Shown here: positions 59,056 through 64,000 of the stretch, one piece after another | Position numbering within the stretch: position 1 is the stretch's first letter | Layout: each line of letters begins with the position of its first letter | Assembly: GCF_008000755.1 (NCBI RefSeq) | Contig: NZ_CP041690.1 | Location: forward strand, 558,001 to 622,000 | DNA from: Youhaiella tibetensis | GTDB lineage: Bacteria > Pseudomonadota > Alphaproteobacteria > Rhizobiales > Devosiaceae | Direction of reading: 5' to 3' | Length of the DNA: 64,000 nucleotides | Position numbers and translations under genes: made by a program | The notes under the pieces: model-generated | What the model was told of the DNA's origin: nothing | Database searches by the model: none | What the model saw: the letters and a program-made list of their open reading frames with translations, nothing else

Positions 59056-59562
59056 CTAATTGTCCGATGCCACCCAGCCACCGAACCCACCCTTGAAATA
59101 GACCAGCGGATCGCCGTCGCCCGCGCGCGCCGCCACCGCCCGCCCGAGACAGATGGCGACCTTGTCGCGCTCGATGATCTCCACGAGTTCGCAATCGAAG
59201 GCGCCGATGGCGTCGTTGAGCACGGGCGAGCCGGTCTTGAGTTCACCCCAGTATTCGCCCTCGAAACGATCGGCGCCCTTGAGGCCGCTCCTGGGATGGA
59301 AGCGGTCGTGGACAGGGCGGTCGATGCTGGCGAGGAAGTTGATGGCGAAAGCCCCGGTGTCCCGGATGACCGAGAGGGCCGAGGTCGACTGGTCGACCGA
59401 GACCAGGAGCGTCGGCGGGGCGGCGCTGACATGAGCAGCGGAAAGGGCGATGAGGCCGGCACGGTTCTCGCCGCGGCCGGCAGTCACCAGCGTCATGCCG
59501 ATGGCGCGCGACCCGAGGACACGCCAGAAGGCGCCCTGATCGAGTTCGGAAAAGTCCTGCAT
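59056..59562 (-). CDS. Flavin reductase (HpaC type), copy 2
   Basis: A 168-aa flavin reductase: FWRVLGSRAIGMTLVTAGRG, GLIALSAAHVSAAPPTLLVS and DTGAFAINFLAS. HpaC-type enzymes reduce free FMN/FAD with NAD(P)H for partner monooxygenases; the luciferase-like monooxygenase at 60221 on the same strand is an obvious partner. ATGA overlap with the upstream reductase gene. Divergent in sequence from that copy, so the pair may form a heterodimer or serve two oxygenases. Confidence 0.83.
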   Translation of the reverse strand: MQDFSELDQGAFWRVLGSRAIGMTLVTAGRGENRAGLIALSAAHVSAAPPTLLVSVDQSTSALSVIRDTGAFAINFLASIDRPVHDRFHPRSGLKGADRFEGEYWGELKTGSPVLNDAIGAFDCELVEIIERDKVAICLGRAVAARAGDGDPLVYFKGGFGGWVASDN

Positions 59563-60101
59563 CAGTCCTGCTTGCCTCCGACCTGATCATAGATGCCGTT
59601 GCCATAGACGAGGGCAGGTGCATCCGGACGCACACGCAGCTCGATGACCTTGGCGATGATGATGGAATGGGTGTGCCTGTCGATGCGCTCTTCGAGCTCG
59701 CAGTCGAAGGCGACTAGGGCATCGGCAAGTATGGGGGCGCCGGTCGCGAGCGTCAGCCAGTCGGCGTTGGCGTAGCGTGCTGGGCCCTTGGCGCCGTCGC
59801 GGCCGGCAAAGCGGTCGGCTATGTGTTGTTGCTCCCCGGTAAGGGCATTGATGCCGAAGCGCTTGTATCTGTCGAGCAGCGGCCAGGCAGAGGCCGAGCG
59901 GTTGACGCAGAACAGCATGCGGGGTGGCTCGGCCGAAAGCGAGATCACCGAGGTGGCTGTGAGCCCGGACCGCTCCTCGCCCTCGCCGACGGTGATGACG
60001 CAGACACTGCCCACGAAGCCGCGCATGGCGCGCTTGAACTCGTCGTTGGGTACCTCCCAGTCGACCAGGTCGCGAATGTTGAACAACTCATCAAGAACCA
60101 T
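59562..60101 (-). CDS. Flavin reductase (HpaC type), copy 1
   Basis: A 179-aa flavin reductase: FKRAMRGFVGSVCVITVGEG, RSGLTATSVISLSAEPPRML and RFGINALTGEQQHIADRFAG. It shares the HpaC layout with the next gene, whose start overlaps its stop by one base. Probably provides reduced flavin to the luciferase-like monooxygenase encoded 119 bp upstream on the same strand. Confidence 0.85.
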   Translation of the reverse strand: MVLDELFNIRDLVDWEVPNDEFKRAMRGFVGSVCVITVGEGEERSGLTATSVISLSAEPPRMLFCVNRSASAWPLLDRYKRFGINALTGEQQHIADRFAGRDGAKGPARYANADWLTLATGAPILADALVAFDCELEERIDRHTHSIIIAKVIELRVRPDAPALVYGNGIYDQVGGKQD

Positions 60102-60220
60102 GACGCCCTCCGCGTGCAGGTTCGGAAACCGGCCCCCTCAGGCCATGTTCCCGCAGGGTTGAATTCGGAATATGGGGACCGGGCGCGGAACCGGCGTGCC
60201 GCGCCCGGCCAAGGATCGCG

Positions 60221-61333
60221 CTATTGCCGTACGAACGGCTTGCGCAGGCCCTTGTCCTCGAGGATCGGCAGCACGTTGTCGCGGAAGTACGGGAACTCCT
60301 TGTTCCAGTCGAGGAACGCGATGGTCGTGCCGGAGAACCCCGCCTCGGCGAGATCGACGAAGCCCTGCGCCACCTGCTCGGGCGTGCCGATCAGCGGGTA
60401 GGCGCCGTGGCCGGAGGCCATGCGGTCGCGGATGAGCTTCAAGAGGTCGTGCGGGAACGACTGGGCGTGTGCGAACTGCAGGTTGACCAGATTGTCGACC
60501 GCTTCCCAATCCGAGTTCTCGTAGAAGTAGTTGTAATGGTCCTGCGCTTCCTTTTCGGTCGGCGCGCAGGAGACCAGGGCGATGGTGAGGATGCCCACGT
60601 CGCGCCCGGCAGCGGCGGACTGCTCTTTGAGTTTGACGATTTCCGCCTTGGAGCGCGCCAGGTCAATTGCCGGGGTGAAGAGGAAATTGGCGTTGCGCAC
60701 CGCGAACTCGCGGCCTTCCGAGGAACCGGCGGCGTTCAGGATCGGCACGTTCACCTGCGGCTTGGGATCGGAGTGGACGGCCTTGAGCTTGAAATACTCG
60801 CCTTCCCAATCGAAGGTGCCGTCATGGCTCCAGAGCTTCTTAATGACGTCGAACCATTCCTGCGCATAGCCGTAGCGCGAGATGTGGTCTTCGGGGAGGT
60901 TGAGGCCGAGCGCCTCGTATTCCGGCTTGTTCCAGCCCGCTACGATATTGAGGCCGGCGCGGCCCTTGGAGATGGCGTCGAGCGTGGCGATCTGCTTGGC
61001 GACGACAACGGGCAGGTTGGCGACGGTGTGGATGGTCGAGAAAACCGTCAGGTTCTGGGTATTGGCCAGCAGGCCAGCCGCCCAAGTCATGGTCTCGAGC
61101 ACGTGGCCGTGGAAATTGGTCTCGCCGCCATAGCCGATCCAGCGGGCGATGGGGAGCATGAAGTCGATGCCGGCTTCATCGAGCATCTTGGCGAGGGTGA
61201 GGTTGCTCTCCCAGCTTGCATCCCAGCGGTCGGGGACCTTGGTGACGGACATGCCGCCCGAGCAGTTGCTGGCGAACGAGCCGAGCAGGAATTGATCTCG
61301 TTCCAGAATCGGGGGATTCTTCTTTGTTGTCAT
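60221..61333 (-). CDS. Luciferase-like (LLM) flavin-dependent monooxygenase
   Basis: A 370-aa LLM-class enzyme of the RutA/SsuD/DszA type: LGSFASNCSGGMSVTKVPDR, LDEAGIDFMLPIARWIGYGG, NLPVVVAKQIATLDAISKGR, AGLNIVAGWNKPEYEALGL, and HGAYPLIGTPEQVAQGFVDL. It uses reduced FMN and O2 to oxygenate an organic substrate, and the two flavin reductase genes follow it in the same direction. RutA-like members open pyrimidine or other N-heterocyclic rings, which would suit an indolic substrate (inference). Divergent from the winged-helix regulator, with a near-perfect dyad between. Confidence 0.87.
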   Translation of the reverse strand: MTTKKNPPILERDQFLLGSFASNCSGGMSVTKVPDRWDASWESNLTLAKMLDEAGIDFMLPIARWIGYGGETNFHGHVLETMTWAAGLLANTQNLTVFSTIHTVANLPVVVAKQIATLDAISKGRAGLNIVAGWNKPEYEALGLNLPEDHISRYGYAQEWFDVIKKLWSHDGTFDWEGEYFKLKAVHSDPKPQVNVPILNAAGSSEGREFAVRNANFLFTPAIDLARSKAEIVKLKEQSAAAGRDVGILTIALVSCAPTEKEAQDHYNYFYENSDWEAVDNLVNLQFAHAQSFPHDLLKLIRDRMASGHGAYPLIGTPEQVAQGFVDLAEAGFSGTTIAFLDWNKEFPYFRDNVLPILEDKGLRKPFVRQ

Positions 61334-61356
61334 ATCGTTCTCCCTCCAAGAAGAAT

Positions 61357-61381
61357 TTTATGATAGAAAGTCTATCGTAAA
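61357..61381. promoter_or_regulatory. Dyad operator between the LLM and winged-helix genes
   Basis: Arms tttatgatag (61357-61366) and ctatcgtaaa (61372-61381) pair at 9 of 10 positions around five bases. The dyad starts 24 bp before the LLM ATG and lies 60 bp before the winged-helix start. Placed to control both. Confidence 0.6.
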
Positions 61382-61440
61382 GTCCATTGGATCGCAATGC
61401 GACTTTGGGCGAGAAGCGGACGACTTCGCGGAGATACAGA

Positions 61441-62010
61441 TTGGCGCGGCGCGATACCGGCAAGAAAAGCCCTTTAGAATCAGAGGCTTTGTTTCATCCT
61501 TGGCACCTGGCGCGCGACACGCATGAGTCGGCGCTCGCGGAGCTCGAGATTTCCATCATGGCGGCGTTCGAGAGTTTCGGGCGCTGGCAGTCGGCCTGCC
61601 TGTCGGCGGTAACGGATTTCGCCGCGACCGGCCCGGAGAATGCGCTGCTGCACATGATCCGCATGGACGACCGTCCCAAGAACATCCACGACCTCGCCGC
61701 GATCGGAAACCGCACCGACATCGCCAATATCCAGTACAGCCTGCGCAAGCTCATCAAGGCGGGGCTGGTGACGCGAAAGGGCAGCGGCCGCTCGGGCGTG
61801 CTCTACGAGGTGACCGATCTCGGCCGGCGGGTCACGGACGACTATGCCGATGTGCGACAGGACGAGATGATCCAGCAATATGTCGCCGATCCGGCGCTGG
61901 AGGCGGACGTGCGCAAGGCGCGCGACACCCTGATGAAGGTGTCCGAGATCTACGAACGCGCCGCCCGCGCCGCCGATGCCCGGCGGTTAGGCGTGACCCG
62001 CGGTACGTAA
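61441..62010 (+). CDS. Winged-helix (MarR-like) regulator
   Basis: A 189-aa regulator. The winged helix is in FAATGPENALLHMIRMDDRP, IHDLAAIGNRTDIANIQYSL and RKLIKAGLVTRKGSGRSGVL, followed by VTDLGRRVTDDYADVRQDEM. The start is uncertain: TTG at 61441 has GGAG 7 nt upstream and keeps the segment LFHPWHLARDTHESALAELE; no ATG occurs before residue 39. It is followed by a strong terminator and the aryl-CoA hydroxylase gene, and is divergent from the LLM gene. Confidence 0.75.
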   Translation: MARRDTGKKSPLESEALFHPWHLARDTHESALAELEISIMAAFESFGRWQSACLSAVTDFAATGPENALLHMIRMDDRPKNIHDLAAIGNRTDIANIQYSLRKLIKAGLVTRKGSGRSGVLYEVTDLGRRVTDDYADVRQDEMIQQYVADPALEADVRKARDTLMKVSEIYERAARAADARRLGVTRGT

Positions 62011-62035
62011 GACGCGGTTTTTCCTGCAGTTTCAC

Positions 62036-62072
62036 GCGCCCGGCCCGCAAGGTCCGGGCGCTTTGTTTTTTG
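62036..62072 (+). terminator. Rho-independent terminator
   Basis: Stem gcgcccgg (62036-62043) / ccgggcgc (62054-62061) followed by tttgttttttt. It closes the winged-helix gene 26 bp after its stop. Confidence 0.85.
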
Positions 62073-62099
62073 TGGCAAGAAACGGCTTGATCGGATTTT

Positions 62100-62115
62100 A
62101 GTTTAGACCTAAAGT
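62100..62115 (+). promoter_or_regulatory. Operator-like dyad upstream of the aryl-CoA hydroxylase
   Basis: AGTTTAG-AC-CTAAAGT is a 7-2-7 dyad with one mismatch, 37 bp before the ATG at 62152. Close copies occur at 52747-52762 (14/16) and 39283-39298 (13/16), both in divergent catabolic promoters. Confidence 0.55.
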
Positions 62116-62151
62116 AATTTGCAACGACCTATCCTGGAGCGAGTCTCGAGC

Positions 62152-64000
62152 ATGAAGATCACCATTGTCGGCGGCGGTCCCGGCGGCCTCTATTTCGCGC
62201 TCCTCACCAAGCTGGCGCGGCCGGACTGGGTCATCGAGATCTACGAGCAGAACCAGCCGCTCGACAGTTTTGGGTTCGGCGTGGTGTTTTCCGACGAGAC
62301 GCTGGAAGAATTCCTGTCGCGCGATCCCAAATCCTACGAGCGCATCCGCGACGAGTTCTCTTACTGGGACGACATCGGCATCCACTACAAGGGCAACGAG
62401 ATCCGCTGCTCGGGCAACGGCTTCTGCGGCCTGTCGCGCAAGAACCTGCTCAGGACGCTCCAGGAGCGCTGTGCCGAAGAGGGCGTGGTGCTGACCTTCG
62501 GAGAGCGGATCGATGCGTCCCAGGTCAAGGCGCGCTTTGCCGATTCCGACATCATCGTGGCCGCGGACGGCATCAACTCGCCCATCCGTGAGCATTACAA
62601 GGAATTCTTCAAGCCGACGCTCGAGTGGAAGTCCAACCGCTTCGTGTGGATGGGCTCGACCCGGCCGATGGACGAGTTCAACTATTTCTTCAAGGAAACC
62701 GAGCACGGCGTCATCTGCGCCCATACCTACGAATACGAGGAAGGCCGCTCGACCTGGATCTTCGAAATGGACGAAGCCTGCTGGCAGGGCCACGGCTTCG
62801 TCGAGACCGACGAGGAAGGCTCGCGCGCCAAGCTCGAAGCCATCTATGCGGACGAGCTCGAAGGTCACCCGCTGCTGCTCAACCGGTCGCACTGGCGCAA
62901 GTTCCCGCGCATCTTCTGCGAGAACTGGTACCACGAGAACATCGTGATCTTGGGCGACGCCAAGGCTTCGGCGCATTTTTCGATCGGCTCGGGCACCAAG
63001 CTCGCCATGGAATGCGGCATCGCGCTTTCGGACGCTGTGGTGGCGCATGCCGAGAAGGGCGTGGAGCAGGCGTTCGAGGCCTATGACAAGGCGCGCCGCG
63101 CCCAGTGCCAGATCACCCAGCACAATGCCGACGTTTCGCTGGCCTGGTTCGAGCACATGAACCGCTCCTTCGACATGGACCCGATGCAGTTCGCCATGGT
63201 GGTGATGTGCCGGGCCAAGGCCATCACCTACGATAACCTGCAGGTGCGCGATCCCAATTTCATTCGCGAGGTGGACGACGCCTTCTATGCGCGCCTCAAG
63301 GCCGAAGGCGGCGGCGATTTCACCGAGACGCGCCCGACCGCGATGTTCACGCCCTACAGGATCGGCGAGCTGGAGCTGGCCAATCGCGTGGTGATGTCGC
63401 CGATGGGGCAATACTCGGCCGACGAGGCGGGCAACCTCACCGACTGGCACTTCGCTCATTACATGTCGCACGCTTTGGGCGGCGTCGGGCTGATGCTGGT
63501 GGAAACCACCGCTCCAAGCCCCGAGGCTCGCATCACCGCCAATTGCCCGGGCCTGTGGACGGACGAGCACGAGGCGCAATGGAAGCGCGTCGTCGATTTC
63601 GCCCATGAACGCTCCGACACCAAGGTCGGACTGCAACTGGGCCATGCCGGTCGCAAGGGCTCGACCCAGCGCGGCTGGGAGAAGCCTTTCCATCCGCTGG
63701 CGGAAGGCAATTGGCCGCTGGTCTCGGCCTCGGCGCTGCCCTGGATCGATGGCGTGAGCGCGGTGCCGCGCGAACTGGATCGCGCCGGGATGGACGCCGT
63801 CATCGCCGATTTCGTGCAGGCGACCGAGCGCGCGGCGCGCGCCGGGTTCGACCTGCTCGAACTGCAGGCGGCGCATGGTTTCCTCCTCGCCTCGTTCCTC
63901 TCCCCGCTTACCAACAAGCGCACGGACGAGTATGGCGGCTCGATCGAGAACCGCCTGCGCTTCCCGCTTGAAGTGTTCAGCGCCATCCGCGCCGCCTGGC
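62152..64000 (+). CDS. Salicylyl-CoA 5-hydroxylase / anthraniloyl-CoA monooxygenase fusion (3' end outside window)
   Basis: The frame is open from ATG 62152 to the end of the window (616 codons seen). Residues 1-~385 are an FAD aromatic hydroxylase: KITIVGGGPGGLYFALLTKL, GFGVVFSDETLEEFLSRDP, IIVAADGINSPIREHY and ENIVILGDAKASAHFSIGSG. Residues from ~400 are an old-yellow-enzyme domain: FTPYRIGELELANRVVMSPM, GLQLGHAGRKGS, DLLELQAAHGFLLASFLSPL (family NKRTDEYGGS follows). This fusion is known in 2-aminobenzoyl-CoA monooxygenase/reductase and in salicylyl-CoA 5-hydroxylases; it hydroxylates the aryl-CoA at C5. About 150 residues are missing downstream. Confidence 0.9.
   Translation, partial: MKITIVGGGPGGLYFALLTKLARPDWVIEIYEQNQPLDSFGFGVVFSDETLEEFLSRDPKSYERIRDEFSYWDDIGIHYKGNEIRCSGNGFCGLSRKNLLRTLQERCAEEGVVLTFGERIDASQVKARFADSDIIVAADGINSPIREHYKEFFKPTLEWKSNRFVWMGSTRPMDEFNYFFKETEHGVICAHTYEYEEGRSTWIFEMDEACWQGHGFVETDEEGSRAKLEAIYADELEGHPLLLNRSHWRKFPRIFCENWYHENIVILGDAKASAHFSIGSGTKLAMECGIALSDAVVAHAEKGVEQAFEAYDKARRAQCQITQHNADVSLAWFEHMNRSFDMDPMQFAMVVMCRAKAITYDNLQVRDPNFIREVDDAFYARLKAEGGGDFTETRPTAMFTPYRIGELELANRVVMSPMGQYSADEAGNLTDWHFAHYMSHALGGVGLMLVETTAPSPEARITANCPGLWTDEHEAQWKRVVDFAHERSDTKVGLQLGHAGRKGSTQRGWEKPFHPLAEGNWPLVSASALPWIDGVSAVPRELDRAGMDAVIADFVQATERAARAGFDLLELQAAHGFLLASFLSPLTNKRTDEYGGSIENRLRFPLEVFSAIRAAW

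Noticed and set aside
57525-59462. 645-codon minus-strand frame spanning GntR and flavin reductases
   Set aside because: It crosses three well-supported genes in other frames and has no motif.

Overview
The window is GC-rich bacterial chromosome with tightly packed genes, frequent ATGA/GTGA overlaps and alphaproteobacterial-type gene content (IetAS, FecCD-type siderophore uptake, Dpp-type ABC operon, indolepyruvate:ferredoxin oxidoreductase, gentisate ring cleavage). It most likely comes from a member of the Hyphomicrobiales (Rhizobiales). Genus cannot be fixed from the sequence alone.

Region 1 (1-1440) is resident chromosome: the 3' part of a sensor histidine kinase and a tRNA-Arg(ACG). Region 2 (about 1429-30339) is a 28.9-kb integrative and mobilizable element inserted in the 3' end of that tRNA. 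It is bounded by a 17-bp direct repeat (1429-1445 and 30323-30339). Its left end carries a large serine recombinase whose reading frame runs through the att core into the antisense strand of the tRNA. Its right end carries mobC, a relaxase and a VirD4-like coupling ATPase without membrane segments, but no mating-pair machinery. It also has an excisionase-like protein, a second (tyrosine) recombinase, ArdC anti-restriction and its own tRNA-Gly(TCC).

The cargo of the element is a defence island. It holds (a) the IetA AAA-ATPase / IetS subtilase pair with a zinc-ribbon PIN-like protein next to it; (b) a six-gene overlapping operon of m5C methyltransferase, Vsr, GHKL ATPase, Z1 helicase-like ATPase, PD-(D/E)XK protein and AIPR protein; and (c) a divergent pair made of a membrane-anchored dUTPase/dCTP-deaminase-fold protein and a dCMP-deaminase-like protein. 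Module (c) is the best candidate here for a little-described system.

Region 3 (30340-37621) is resident DNA: two decayed gene fragments beside attR, an NTF2-like protein and a six-gene siderophore-iron uptake operon with two substrate-binding proteins. Region 4 (37622-64000) is a catabolic region for aromatic, probably indolic, compounds. It contains two FAD oxidoreductases flanking an isatin-hydrolase/cyclase-like enzyme, MarR, IorA/IorB, a complete peptide-type ABC importer, a 4-HBT thioesterase, a second MarR, maleate isomerase, nitrilase, FAH-family hydrolase, gentisate-type 1,2-dioxygenase, GntR, three flavin reductases, a luciferase-like monooxygenase, a winged-helix regulator and the start of a salicylyl-CoA/anthraniloyl-CoA monooxygenase fusion that runs off the window. 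The set suggests isatin-like or arylglyoxylate substrates converted to an aryl-CoA, 5-hydroxylated, released by thioesterase, cleaved by the gentisate-type dioxygenase and finished as maleate/fumarate plus pyruvate. Shared promoter motifs tie several of these transcription units together.
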